A DNA stretch of 64,000 nucleotides, from contig CBDCGS010000011.1 of the NCBI GenBank assembly GCA_965216915.1, positions 682,001 to 746,000 on the forward strand, read 5' to 3'. How positions within the stretch are numbered: position 1 is the stretch's first letter; each line of letters opens with the position of its first letter. Made by a program: the position numbers and the translations under genes. This DNA is from CBDCGS01 sp965216915 (lineage in GTDB: Bacteria > Pseudomonadota > Alphaproteobacteria > UBA828). Shown here piece after piece: positions 24,708-33,103 of this stretch. The notes beneath the pieces are model-generated. The model worked only from the letters and a program-made list of their open reading frames with translations, was not told the DNA's origin and did no database searches.

Positions 24708-25226
24708 ATGGCAAGGCGAGCCGTCATCGTCGCGCCGGACCGGCGCCTCAAGCTGCGCTCCGAGCCCGTCTCGGAGGTGACCGACGATGTGCGCCAGCTG
24801 CTCGACGACATGCTCGAGACCATGTACGCCGAGGAGGGCATCGGCCTCGCCGCGATCCAGGTCGGCGAGCCGAAACGCTGCATCGTGGTCGACGTGCACG
24901 CGACCGACGACCCACCCGCCCCGCGAAAGCTCGTCAACCCCGAGATCGTTTGGCGCTCGGACGAGGCGAAGGTGGTCGAGGAGGGCTGCCTCTCGTTCCC
25001 CGATCAGTTCGCGGAGGTGGAGCGCCCGGCCAGCGTCCGCGTGCGCTACCTCGACGAGACGGGCGCGGCGCAGGAGCTCGAGGCAGAGGGCACGCTCGCC
25101 GTCTGCCTGCAGCACGAGATCGACCATTTGGAGGGGGTGGTGTTCGTCGATCACCTATCGCTGGTAAAGCGCAGCATCATCATGCGCAAGCTGAGCAAGG
25201 CGCGCCGGATGAAGGCGAGCGCCTGA
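24708..25226 (+). CDS. def: Peptide deformylase
   Basis: Removes the formyl group from nascent N-terminal formyl-methionine. The 172-residue protein has all three family motifs: GIGLAAIQVG (44-53), EEGCLS with metal ligand Cys94, and QHEIDHLEG with metal ligands His136 and His140 and catalytic Glu137. The length is normal. fmt follows after 25 bp, the classic def-fmt pairing, and truA follows fmt. No strong Shine-Dalgarno is visible before ATG 24708. Confidence 0.97.
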   Translation: MARRAVIVAPDRRLKLRSEPVSEVTDDVRQLLDDMLETMYAEEGIGLAAIQVGEPKRCIVVDVHATDDPPAPRKLVNPEIVWRSDEAKVVEEGCLSFPDQFAEVERPASVRVRYLDETGAAQELEAEGTLAVCLQHEIDHLEGVVFVDHLSLVKRSIIMRKLSKARRMKASA

Positions 25227-25251
25227 AACCGGCGGCAGCAGCAAGCGGGCC

Positions 25252-26199
25252 ATGAACGCGCTCCGCATCGTCTTCATGGGCACGCCGGCCTACGCGGTGC
25301 CCTCCCTGGAAGCGCTTATGGCAAGCCGCCATCGCGTGATCTGCGTCTACAGCCAACCGCCGCGACCGCGGGGGCGGGGACAAGCGCCGCGAGCCTCACC
25401 CATCGCCGCACGCGCCGAGAGCATCGGGCTTCCGGTCCGCACGCCGGCGAGCCTCAAGCGGGCCGATGAGCAGGCCGCCTTTGCGGCGCTGGATGCAGAC
25501 CTCGGGGTCACGGTCGCCTACGGCCTCATCTTGCCGGCCGCCATACTCGCCGCGCCACGTCTCGGATGCATCAACGCGCATGCCTCGCTTCTCCCGCGCT
25601 GGCGTGGGGCCGCGCCGATCCGGCGGGCGATCATGGCGGGCGATACGGAAACCGGTGTCACCATCATGCAGATGGACGAAGGACTCGACACAGGGCCGAC
25701 GCTGCTCACCGAGGCCGTGCCGATCACGCCCAACGTCACCGGCGGCGCCCTGCATGACAAGCTCGCCGCTCTCTCGGCGCGCCTCCTGGTCGAGGCGGTC
25801 GATCGGCTCTCGGAAGGCCGGCTCGCCGCAACGCCGCAGCCGGACGATGGCGCGACCTATGCGACAAAAATCGAAAAACGCGAGGCCGCGCTCGACTGGC
25901 GCATGCCGGCGCCGCGCCTCGCGCGGCTGGTGAGGGCGTTCGCGCCGCATCCCGGCACCTGGTTCACTCACGACGGCGCGCGCATCAAGATTCTCGCGGC
26001 GGAGGCGGTTTCGGGCAAGGCGAGCGGGTCGCCCGGTGAGGTTCTTGACGCTCGACTGACGATTGCCTGCGGTGACGGCACCGCTCTGCGTCCGACGCGG
26101 CTGCAGAGGGCGGGGAAGGCGCCAGTCGACGTTGACGCCTTCTTGCGCGGCTTTGCGATCGCCCCCGGCACGATCCTGCCATGCCACGCTACCGATTGA
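25252..26199 (+). CDS. fmt: Methionyl-tRNA formyltransferase
   Basis: Formylates initiator Met-tRNA. The 315-residue protein begins RIVFMGTPAYAVPSLEAL and has NAHASLLPRWRGAAPIRRAI, in which Asn, His and the following loop form the formyl-folate active site. A second signature, GVTIMQMDEGLDTGP, and a C-terminal oligonucleotide-binding domain (about 205-310) complete it. The 3' end overlaps truA by 19 bases. The length and domain order are normal. Confidence 0.97.
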   Translation: MNALRIVFMGTPAYAVPSLEALMASRHRVICVYSQPPRPRGRGQAPRASPIAARAESIGLPVRTPASLKRADEQAAFAALDADLGVTVAYGLILPAAILAAPRLGCINAHASLLPRWRGAAPIRRAIMAGDTETGVTIMQMDEGLDTGPTLLTEAVPITPNVTGGALHDKLAALSARLLVEAVDRLSEGRLAATPQPDDGATYATKIEKREAALDWRMPAPRLARLVRAFAPHPGTWFTHDGARIKILAAEAVSGKASGSPGEVLDARLTIACGDGTALRPTRLQRAGKAPVDVDAFLRGFAIAPGTILPCHATD

Positions 26200-26930
26200 C
26201 CGTCGAGTATGACGGCACGGGCTTCGTCGGTTGGCAGCGCCAAACCAACGGCCGGTCGATCCAGCAGGCGCTCGAAGAGGCGGTGTTCGCCTTCGCAGGC
26301 GTTGCGGCGCGTGTCCACGGCGCGGGCCGCACCGACGCGGGCGTCCATGCGCTCGCTCAGAGCTGCCACCTCGATCTGCCCAAGCCGTTCGCGACGGACA
26401 CGATCCGTGATGCGCTCAATGCCCACCTCAAGCCGGCGCGGATCGCCGTCTTGCGCGCCGCACCGGTGCGTGACGACTTCGACGCGCGACGTGACGCGAC
26501 CCATCGGATCTATCGCTATCGCATCGTCAACCGGCGCAGCCCCCTGACGTTGGAGCGAGAGCGGGCGTGGCATGTGATGCAACCGCTCGACCTCGCGGCG
26601 ATGCGCGCCGGCGCCGCGACGCTCGTCGGCACGCACGACTTTACGAGCTTTCGCTCGGTCCAGTGCCAAGCGCCCTCGCCGGTTCGCACGCTCGATCATC
26701 TCTCGGTCGAGCGAGAGGGCGATGTCATCCAGCTCGAGGCGCACGCACGCTCGTTCCTCCACAACCAAATGCGCGCCATGGTCGGCAGCCTGGTCCATGT
26801 TGGGGATGGCCATTGGGATGCCGGCGACCTCGCCACCGTGCTCGCAGCCCGCGACCGCCAGCGGGCCGGCCCGAACGCCCCGCCATGGGGTCTCTATCTC
26901 GTCGAGGTCGGCTATCCGGCCGACGCCTAA
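26181..26930 (+). CDS. truA: tRNA pseudouridine(38-40) synthase TruA
   Basis: Converts uridines 38-40 of tRNA anticodon arms to pseudouridine. The 249-residue protein opens with YRLTVEYDGTGFVGWQRQ and carries GAGRTDAGVHA with catalytic Asp52, plus the later FTSFRS and RSFLHNQMRAMVG motifs. It starts inside the end of fmt in another frame, so the def-fmt-truA trio is tightly coupled. It converges with the MetF-like gene 21 bp downstream. Confidence 0.97.
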   Translation: MPRYRLTVEYDGTGFVGWQRQTNGRSIQQALEEAVFAFAGVAARVHGAGRTDAGVHALAQSCHLDLPKPFATDTIRDALNAHLKPARIAVLRAAPVRDDFDARRDATHRIYRYRIVNRRSPLTLERERAWHVMQPLDLAAMRAGAATLVGTHDFTSFRSVQCQAPSPVRTLDHLSVEREGDVIQLEAHARSFLHNQMRAMVGSLVHVGDGHWDAGDLATVLAARDRQRAGPNAPPWGLYLVEVGYPADA

Positions 26931-26951
26931 CGCCGGCGGGCGCGCACGCCG

Positions 26952-27929
26952 TCAGGCTCCTCGGTCGGCGATGACGATCTCGCCATCGCCCGGTGCCGAG
27001 GTTCGATCCTTGCGCACACCCGAGTCCGCGATCACCTCTGCGATCGCGGCCTCGCCGTGGGGCGCCATGAGGTGCGCACCGGCCACGCCATCGATCGTGC
27101 GGAGCTCCTCGATCAGCTCGATGCAGATGCGAATGCCCTCGGCACGGGGGTCCTTCGCGCTCTCGAGCCGCGTGATCACCGGCTCCGGAATGCTCACCCC
27201 GAAGAGATTGTCGTTCATCCAGCGCGCCGATTTCGCGGACCGCAGGGGGCCGATGCCGATGATGAGCCACACCTGATCGGGGATCTCGTGCGCGCGCAAC
27301 CTGTCCATGTAGCGCCGTAGCATCGCCATGTCGAAGCAGAACTGGGTCTGCACGAAGTCCGCGCCCGCAGCGATCTTGGCGAGGAGCCCATTGGGCACGA
27401 AATCGGGCGGCGGCTCGAACGGCGCGTCGGCCGCGCCGATCATGAGCCGGGGCGGCGCCTTGATGGCGCGCCCGCCCGGAAACACCCCCTCGTCGCGCAT
27501 GTCCCGGATGATGGTCATGAACTCGGCCGATTTGATGTCGAACACCGGCGACGCGTCCGGCTGATCGCCGGCTTCGACCGAATCGCCGGTCAGGCACAGC
27601 ACGCCGTGCGCGCCGAGCGCCGCGGCGCCGAGCAGATCGGCTTCCAGCGCCAGGCGGTTGCGATCGCGCATCGTGAACTGCACGACGGGCTCGATGCCCG
27701 CCCGCGCCAGGATCGCCGCGGCGGCAAGCGAGGAGAGGTGGGCCCTGGCGCTCGCCCCGTCGAGCACGTTGACGCCGTCGGCGAGCCCCTTGAGGCAGCC
27801 CGCGCGGGCGATCACGTCGGCCGGATCGGCCGAATCGGGCGGGCTCGTTTCGGCGGTGACGGCAAAGTCTCCGGCGCGGAGAACCTGCTCCAGCCGCCCG
27901 CCGCTCACCGGATCGTCCGATCTCGCCAT
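26952..27929 (-). CDS. Methylenetetrahydrofolate reductase (MetF-like)
   Basis: A 325-residue TIM-barrel flavoprotein. It has AVTAETSPPDSADP near the start (the catalytic Glu lies in this E-x-PP segment), PVVQFTMRDRNRLALEADLL, GVLCLTGDSVEAG and GADFVQTQFCFDMAMLRRYM, as in methylenetetrahydrofolate reductases. It would reduce methylenetetrahydrofolate to methyltetrahydrofolate for methionine synthesis, or run the reverse reaction in C1 metabolism. This divergent branch is often annotated only as an MTHFR-family protein. A hairpin with a T-run lies 47 bp upstream of its start (27976-28016), which could attenuate its transcription. Confidence 0.85.
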   Translation of the reverse strand: MARSDDPVSGGRLEQVLRAGDFAVTAETSPPDSADPADVIARAGCLKGLADGVNVLDGASARAHLSSLAAAAILARAGIEPVVQFTMRDRNRLALEADLLGAAALGAHGVLCLTGDSVEAGDQPDASPVFDIKSAEFMTIIRDMRDEGVFPGGRAIKAPPRLMIGAADAPFEPPPDFVPNGLLAKIAAGADFVQTQFCFDMAMLRRYMDRLRAHEIPDQVWLIIGIGPLRSAKSARWMNDNLFGVSIPEPVITRLESAKDPRAEGIRICIELIEELRTIDGVAGAHLMAPHGEAAIAEVIADSGVRKDRTSAPGDGEIVIADRGA

Positions 27930-27975
27930 GATCGCTCTCCATCGTGGATCCCGACGCGACCATAGAGAAGCACCG

Positions 27976-28016
27976 ACAAAAAGAAACCCGCGCGACCGGG
28001 GGGAGGTCAGCGCGGG
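27976..28016 (-). terminator. Rho-independent terminator or attenuator
   Basis: On the minus strand, a stem of about 11 bp (CCCGCGC paired with GCGCGGG, extended by GACC/GGTC, one bulge) is followed by TTTCTTTTTG. It either ends transcription from the dnaX-ybaB-recR operon or acts as an attenuator for the MetF-like gene, whose ATG lies 47 bp further on. Confidence 0.75.
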
Positions 28017-28321
28017 CAGTGATGGGGAGACAGGCCGATGCGACCTGTGATGGTCGCGGGGTCTGGGGAGGAGGGGGGAGAGACCCCGCGTCTCCGGCCC
28101 GAGCGGATTACCGCCGCCCGCGCCGAGAGATCGAGCAGCGTCGAGGGCTACGCGGCGGCGCGGGTTGGCCCCGCCGGCACGACCCTCTCGGCCAATATGT
28201 GGTTATGCCATCGTGTCCGATCCTCAAGCGCTCGTGCTTGAGGAGTCACATTGGCAGGACGGGCAATCCCTTCAATTCACAACCCGGTGTGCGAACCGTG
28301 AGCGCGCCGCGCGGCGACGCC
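28017..28321 (-). other. Highly structured non-coding stretch between recR and the MetF-like gene
   Basis: About 305 bp with a run of strong inverted repeats. TCCTCAAGC at 28221-28229 pairs with 28236-28244 (9 bp, 6-base loop), and CGCGGGGTCT at 28055-28064 pairs with 28081-28090 (10 bp, 16-base loop). The terminator follows. A possible 33-codon frame runs on the minus strand from GTG 28249 to 28148, without a clear ribosome-binding site. The order hairpin, hairpin, terminator, gene would suit a regulatory leader, but I cannot match it to a known riboswitch. Confidence 0.5.
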
Positions 28322-28915
28322 TCAAAGATTGCGCCGCGCCTTCAAGGCGGCCATGAGGGTGCCGTCATCAAGGTAGTCGAGCTCGCCACCGACCGGGACG
28401 CCGTGGGCGAGGCGTGTCACCGTGGCCGCCGTCGTCGCGAGGCGGTCGCCGATATAGTGGGCGGTGGTTTGGCCGTCGACGGTGGCGCTGAGCGCGAGGA
28501 TCACCTCCGTCACGCCGCCGCCTTGCACGCGCGCGATGAGCCCGGCGAGGTTGAGGTCCTCGGGCCCCACCCCGTCGAGCGCCGACAGCAGGCCGCCGAG
28601 CACGTGATAGCGGCCGGCATAGGCGTGGCTCCGCTCGAGCGCCCAAAGATCTGCCACCTGCTCGACGACGCAAATCAACGCCGCGTCGCGCCGGGGATCG
28701 CTGCAGATCGCGCAGGGGTCTTGCGTGTCGAGATTGCCGCAGGTGGCGCAGGGGCGCACGCTCTCGGCGGCCGCGCCGAGCGCCCGCAGCAGCGGCACCA
28801 GGAGCGTGTCCTGACGCTCGAGAAGATGGAGGGCGGCGCGGCGCGCCGAGCGCGGGCCGAGCCCCGGCAGCTTGCTCAAGTAGCCGATCAGCTGATCGAT
28901 CGCCGCCCCGGTCAT
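28322..28915 (-). CDS. recR: Recombination mediator protein RecR
   Basis: Acts with RecF and RecO to load RecA at gaps. The 197-residue protein has an N-terminal helix-hairpin-helix (LIGYLSKLPGLGPRSARRAA), a four-cysteine zinc finger (CATCGNLDTQDPCAICSDPR), then a TOPRIM domain (CVVEQVADLWALERS, YHVLGGLLSALDG). The length is normal. It follows ybaB by 40 bp on the same strand, the widely conserved dnaX-ybaB-recR order. Confidence 0.97.
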   Translation of the reverse strand: MTGAAIDQLIGYLSKLPGLGPRSARRAALHLLERQDTLLVPLLRALGAAAESVRPCATCGNLDTQDPCAICSDPRRDAALICVVEQVADLWALERSHAYAGRYHVLGGLLSALDGVGPEDLNLAGLIARVQGGGVTEVILALSATVDGQTTAHYIGDRLATTAATVTRLAHGVPVGGELDYLDDGTLMAALKARRNL

Positions 28916-28955
28916 GACGCCGGCACGCTCCGCCCGATCTCAGCCGAGCCGCAGA

Positions 28956-29279
28956 TCAGCTGGGGAAACCGAGACCGGGCGGGAGCTTGAGGCCGCCGGT
29001 GACCTCGGCCATGCGCTCTTGCATGTGGCTTTCCACCTTCGCCTTGGCGTCGTTGAATGCGGCGACGATGAGATCCTCCAGCACTTCGATCTCGTCTGGG
29101 CTGGCGAGCGACGGGTCGATCTTCAGCGCCCGCATTTCGCCTTTGCCGTTCAGCGTCACGCTGACCATGCCAGCGCCGGCGGCGCCCTGCACCTCCATGG
29201 TGCCCAGGCTCTCCTGAAGCTCGGCCATCTTGGCCTGCATGGCCTGCGCCTGCTTCAACATTTGACCGATATTCTTCAT
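28956..29279 (-). CDS. ybaB: YbaB/EbfC-family nucleoid-associated protein
   Basis: A 107-residue DNA-binding protein with the family's glutamine- and methionine-rich helix (QMLKQAQAMQAKMAELQESL), the strand pair VSVTLNGKGEMRALKIDPSL and a C-terminal helix plus GLKLPPGLGFP tail. The start at 29279 overlaps the dnaX stop by four bases. The frame is open further upstream inside dnaX, but that is out of frame with dnaX and not part of this protein. Confidence 0.95.
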   Translation of the reverse strand: MKNIGQMLKQAQAMQAKMAELQESLGTMEVQGAAGAGMVSVTLNGKGEMRALKIDPSLASPDEIEVLEDLIVAAFNDAKAKVESHMQERMAEVTGGLKLPPGLGFPS

Positions 29280-31012
29280 CCTCTCGGATCTCCCTCGGTT
29301 GGCTCGTTGTCGGCGCGGCGATGCACTGCGCGCACGCGGGCACCGGGAAACATGTCGAGCGTCTTGCGCACCAGCGGATCGCGCAGCGCCGCCTCGCGCT
29401 CTGCCTCCGCCTCCGCCGCCTCCCGCTCGGCGAGGGTCGGCGCGCCGGGCTGATCGGTCAGCGCGATCATCCAGCGATCGGCGGTCCACTCCTGTAGTTT
29501 GGCACGGAGAAGGGCCATCATCTTCTGGTTCGGCTGTCCGCCGCCATTGATCTCGAGGAAGCCTCGCTCGACGCGCACCGGGCGAACCTCGGTGCGCAGC
29601 CATGCCGCGAGAAGGGGCTCACGCTCTGCCTGCACGAGTGCGACGAGCTCGGCGAAAGACGTCGGCGATGGCGCGCTGTCCGAAATCTCAGCGGGCCGCG
29701 GATCATCGGCCGGGTGCGCCGCCACGGCCTGCGCGCGAGCGGGCTGGGCCGGCGCAGCCATACCTCCCCGATCACCGACTGGCGCGCCGGCAGTCTGCGA
29801 GGCGGGCGCTGTGCGGCCCGCGTCGGCGGTGGCACGCGGCGCGCCGTCCCGCTGCGGCGCGAGCGCCTTCAACGCCTCTGACGGCGTCGGCAGATCGGCG
29901 GCGTAGGCGATGCGCACGAACGCCATCTCGGCGGCGACCGCCGGGCGCGACGCCTGGCGTGTCTCCTCGAGGCCCTTCAGCAACATCTGCCAGGCTCGCG
30001 AGAGCACCGCGATCGTCAGCGCCTCGGCGATCTCGCGGCCCCGCTTGCGCTCCGCCTCAGGCACGGTGACATCCTCCGCCGCGTCGGGGACAAGCTTGAG
30101 CCGCGTCAGCCAATGGCAGAACTCGAGCAGATCCTGCAGCACGACGGTGGGTTCCGCGCCCGCCGCGTACATCGCGGAGAAATGGCCGAGCGCCTCTTTC
30201 GCCGCGCCCTGCATCAACAGGTCAAAGAGATCGATGATCTGCGTGCGATCGACGAGGCCGAGCATGTCCCGCACGGCGGCCTCGGATACCGTCTCGCCGC
30301 TGTGGGCGATTGCCCGATCGAGCAGCGACAGGCCGTCGCGCACCGAGCCATCGGCCGCCCGTGCGATCAGCGCGAGGCCGCTTGGCTCGATCTCGATGCC
30401 TTCGGCGGCGGCGATCTTGCCGAAATGCTCAATCAGGGTCGTCATCTCGACGCGCCGAAGATCGAACCGCTGGCAGCGCGAGAGGACGGTGACCGGGAGC
30501 TTGCGCACCTCGGTCGTCGCGAAGACGAAGGTGACGTTCGGCGGCGGCTCCTCCAGCGTCTTTAGGAGCGCGTTGAAGGCCGCGCCGGAAAGCATGTGTA
30601 CCTCGTCGATGATGTACACCTTGGTGCGCGCCGAGACCGGCCGGTAGCGCACACCCTCGATGAGCTCGCGGATGTCGTTGACGCCGGTGCGCGATGCAGC
30701 ATCCATCTCAATCACATCGACATGGCGGTCCTGCGCGATCGCGACGCAATGCTCGCAGACGCCACAGGGCTCCGCCGTGGGGCCGCCTGAGCCATCCGCG
30801 CCGACGCAGTTGAGCGCGCGCGCGATGATGCGTGCGGCGGAGGTCTTACCGACACCCCGCACCCCGGTCAGCAGGTAGGCGTGCGCAAGACGCCCCGCGG
30901 CGATCGCGTTGGTGACCGTGCGCACGAGCACGTCCTGGCCGATCAGCTCGGCGAAGGTCGTGGGCCGATATTTGCGCGCTAGAACGCGGTAGGCGGCGCG
31001 GTCCTCGCTCAT
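29276..31012 (-). CDS. dnaX: DNA polymerase III subunit gamma/tau
   Basis: The clamp-loader ATPase, 578 residues. The AAA+ domain shows YRVLARKYRPTTFAELIGQD, Walker A GVRGVGKTSAARI, a zinc-binding cysteine set (CVGADG...CGVCEHC), IDEVHML (Walker B) and sensor text TTEVRKLPVTVLSRCQRFDL. After about residue 370 comes an Ala/Pro-rich linker and a C-terminal tau-like domain. The ffs gene for SRP RNA lies just upstream on the same strand, and ybaB overlaps the 3' end. No obvious slippery A-run for programmed frameshifting was noticed. Confidence 0.97.
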   Translation of the reverse strand: MSEDRAAYRVLARKYRPTTFAELIGQDVLVRTVTNAIAAGRLAHAYLLTGVRGVGKTSAARIIARALNCVGADGSGGPTAEPCGVCEHCVAIAQDRHVDVIEMDAASRTGVNDIRELIEGVRYRPVSARTKVYIIDEVHMLSGAAFNALLKTLEEPPPNVTFVFATTEVRKLPVTVLSRCQRFDLRRVEMTTLIEHFGKIAAAEGIEIEPSGLALIARAADGSVRDGLSLLDRAIAHSGETVSEAAVRDMLGLVDRTQIIDLFDLLMQGAAKEALGHFSAMYAAGAEPTVVLQDLLEFCHWLTRLKLVPDAAEDVTVPEAERKRGREIAEALTIAVLSRAWQMLLKGLEETRQASRPAVAAEMAFVRIAYAADLPTPSEALKALAPQRDGAPRATADAGRTAPASQTAGAPVGDRGGMAAPAQPARAQAVAAHPADDPRPAEISDSAPSPTSFAELVALVQAEREPLLAAWLRTEVRPVRVERGFLEINGGGQPNQKMMALLRAKLQEWTADRWMIALTDQPGAPTLAEREAAEAEAEREAALRDPLVRKTLDMFPGARVRAVHRRADNEPTEGDPRG

Positions 31013-31077
31013 CTGTCCGTCAGACGCCGCCGTGACGGCGCGCGGGCGCGACCGGCGATCATTGTGGACTGAGGTGG

Positions 31078-31170
31078 AAGACTGGCATCGACCCGACTCG
31101 GAACTCGTTACGGCTGCTTCCTTCCGGACCTGACCGGGTTAGCGAGGAAGTCGTCCGCGCCAGCCTTCCG
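31078..31170 (-). ncRNA. ffs: Signal recognition particle RNA (4.5S-type)
   Basis: On the minus strand this has the universally conserved SRP helix-8 sequence GGTCAGGTCCGGAAGGAAGC followed by AGCCGTAACGAG. The flanking arms pair, with GGCTGGC near the 5' end and GATGCCAGTC at the 3' end. It is the small bacterial form without an Alu domain. The ends are approximate to about ten bases. Placement just upstream of dnaX is common in alphaproteobacteria. Confidence 0.95.
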
Positions 31171-31248
31171 TCGCCACTATATCAGCTCGCGGCCCTCGGC
31201 GCGCAAGGGGCGGTTTACCGGGCAGGACGCTTGTGCGAGTCTTGTCGC

Positions 31249-32199
31249 ATGGATCGGCTCTCGCGTCTTTCCGGCAACGTGTTGTCGGGTGTGCCGTTGG
31301 ACCGTGTGGCGCATCTTCGGCGCGATGACGATTGGCTGACGGCACGGCTCGCGCACCCCGAAACGCGCTTCGTCGTCATTTGTGAGCAGCAAACGGTCGC
31401 CCGCAACGGAGCGAGCGCGGGGCTGATCACGCACGACCATCCCACTATCTCGGATCTGCTTGACGCGGGGACACCGCTCGCACTGCTCGGCGTGCCCGAT
31501 CACGACCCCGACGAGGGCCCGGCGCATTTCGCGCTCGATGTCTCCCATCTCGGCGCGGAGGCCCTGCTCGACCGCTCGCCCGGCGGCACCATGATGGACC
31601 TGCGCGAGATCGTGCAGATCGTGCCGCGCCCGGAGGCGGCGCTCGTCGCCTATGCCCGCGGGCTCATGTTTTGGCACCGACGGCACCGGTTCTGCGGCGC
31701 ATGCGGGGCACCCAACAAATCACGCGAGGCTGGTCACCAGCGGGTTTGCACGAACCCGGATTGCGGCGTGACCCACTTCCCGCGCACAGACCCCGCGGTG
31801 ATCGTGCTCGTGCACAGCGGCGACGAGTGCTTGCTCTGCCGCCAATCGCGCTGGCCCACCGGCATGCACTCGACGCTTGCGGGCTTCGTCGAGCCTGGCG
31901 AGAGCTTTGAGGAGTGCGTGGCGCGCGAGATCTTCGAGGAATCGGGCGTGCGCGTCGGGGATGTGCGCTACCACTCCTCGCAGCCCTGGCCGTTTCCAGG
32001 CACCATTATGGTCGGCTTCATGGCGAAAGCCCTGACGCGCGACATCAACGTCGACGAGGACGAGCTCGAATATGCTCACTGGTATCGGCGCGCCGACCTG
32101 ATCAGCCGGCGGGACTCCGACGAGTTTCGCCTACCCGGCGACTATTCGATCTCGCGGCGCCTCATCGAGGATTGGCTGGCGGGGAACATTCCGCCCTAA
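31249..32199 (+). CDS. nudC: NADH pyrophosphatase / NAD-cap hydrolase NudC
   Basis: A 316-residue Nudix hydrolase that cleaves NADH to NMNH and AMP and can remove NAD caps from RNA. It shows a zinc ribbon (FCGACGAPNKS and VCTNPDCG), a Nudix box (GFVEPGESFEECVAREIFEE then SGV) and the NADH-specific motif SQPWPFPGT. ATG 31249 begins MDRLSRLSGN; an in-frame start 18 bases earlier adds an unlikely MCESCR. It is convergent with the CmcJ/NvfI-like gene (seven bases apart). Confidence 0.95.
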   Translation: MDRLSRLSGNVLSGVPLDRVAHLRRDDDWLTARLAHPETRFVVICEQQTVARNGASAGLITHDHPTISDLLDAGTPLALLGVPDHDPDEGPAHFALDVSHLGAEALLDRSPGGTMMDLREIVQIVPRPEAALVAYARGLMFWHRRHRFCGACGAPNKSREAGHQRVCTNPDCGVTHFPRTDPAVIVLVHSGDECLLCRQSRWPTGMHSTLAGFVEPGESFEECVAREIFEESGVRVGDVRYHSSQPWPFPGTIMVGFMAKALTRDINVDEDELEYAHWYRRADLISRRDSDEFRLPGDYSISRRLIEDWLAGNIPP

Positions 32200-32206
32200 G
32201 AGCGCC

Positions 32207-33055
32207 CTATTCAGGATCGAAGAACGCGAGCGTGCGCGATTCGATGCTCTCGCGAAAATGTCCCGGCTTGTGCCGGCTCGGATCCTCGAATGCGCTGTGC
32301 GCGGTGAAGCGGGCGCGCCCGTCGTCGCGCGAATCATAGCATTTGAAGACGAGCGCCTCGTCGCGCGTCATCTCCGGGAAATAGAACCATCGATGCGCCG
32401 GATTGAAGGCCACCTGAAGGATCTCGCCGGTCCGGTCTTTGTATTCGAGGTCGGTCTCGACCAGATCACCCGGGGCGATGCTTTGCGCATCGCAGATGGC
32501 GAGCGGCATCTCGTGCACGGGCTCGCGGATCGGGCGCCAGACCTGCACGACGGCGAAGCGGTTCTTTAGCAGAGCCTCCGCCTCGTCAGCGGGCAAGAGA
32601 TCACGCACCCGCTGGGGCGCGGAGCGCTCGGTGTAGTCGTTATGCACGACGCCGACAGGCTCGCGCACATGGCGCGTTCGCCGGGTCGCGGGGTCGTTCA
32701 CGCGGATCGTATGGTCGAACACCAGCACCCGCGCCGCGCCCGTGGCCGCCTTCACGAGCGCCTCGACCTCGGAGGCGTAGGCCGCTTGCACCTCGGCGTC
32801 GTCGTAAAAATCCGACACGGTCGTTGGGTGCCGCATGAGCACGAAGCCTTCCCGCTCGATCTTGAATTGCTCGGCGCGCGGGCGTCCGTTCTCAATGCGC
32901 ACGCGATGCGTGGCGAACCGCCCTACCCGCGCCGGAAGCGCGGTTCCCGGTGCCGAGAGATGCGTGACAGGCTTTTCCCCGCTCAGCGGCACGACGTAGG
33001 TCAGGCTGGCCTCGACCGCGTGTTCGCCGACCCTTTGTTCGGCGGCGTGGCTCAT
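32207..33055 (-). CDS. CmcJ/NvfI-family oxidoreductase (AsaB-like)
   Basis: A 282-residue protein with the family's hallmark PVGVVHNDYTERSAPQRV, where His and Asp of HNDYT are the likely iron ligands. VWRPIREPVHEMPLAICDAQ and a C-terminal HRWFYFPEMTRDEALVFKCY follow, then FTAHSAFEDPS. Relatives include fungal AsaB/NvfI and the bacterial cephamycin protein CmcJ, an iron-dependent oxygenase-type group. No natural-product genes are nearby; it follows pheA by 48 bp on the same strand. The substrate is unknown. Confidence 0.85.
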   Translation of the reverse strand: MSHAAEQRVGEHAVEASLTYVVPLSGEKPVTHLSAPGTALPARVGRFATHRVRIENGRPRAEQFKIEREGFVLMRHPTTVSDFYDDAEVQAAYASEVEALVKAATGAARVLVFDHTIRVNDPATRRTRHVREPVGVVHNDYTERSAPQRVRDLLPADEAEALLKNRFAVVQVWRPIREPVHEMPLAICDAQSIAPGDLVETDLEYKDRTGEILQVAFNPAHRWFYFPEMTRDEALVFKCYDSRDDGRARFTAHSAFEDPSRHKPGHFRESIESRTLAFFDPE

Positions 33056-33103
33056 GCCGAAGGTCTCCCCAAGATCCGTCTCACCGGTCAGCTTAGCACG
33101 GCG

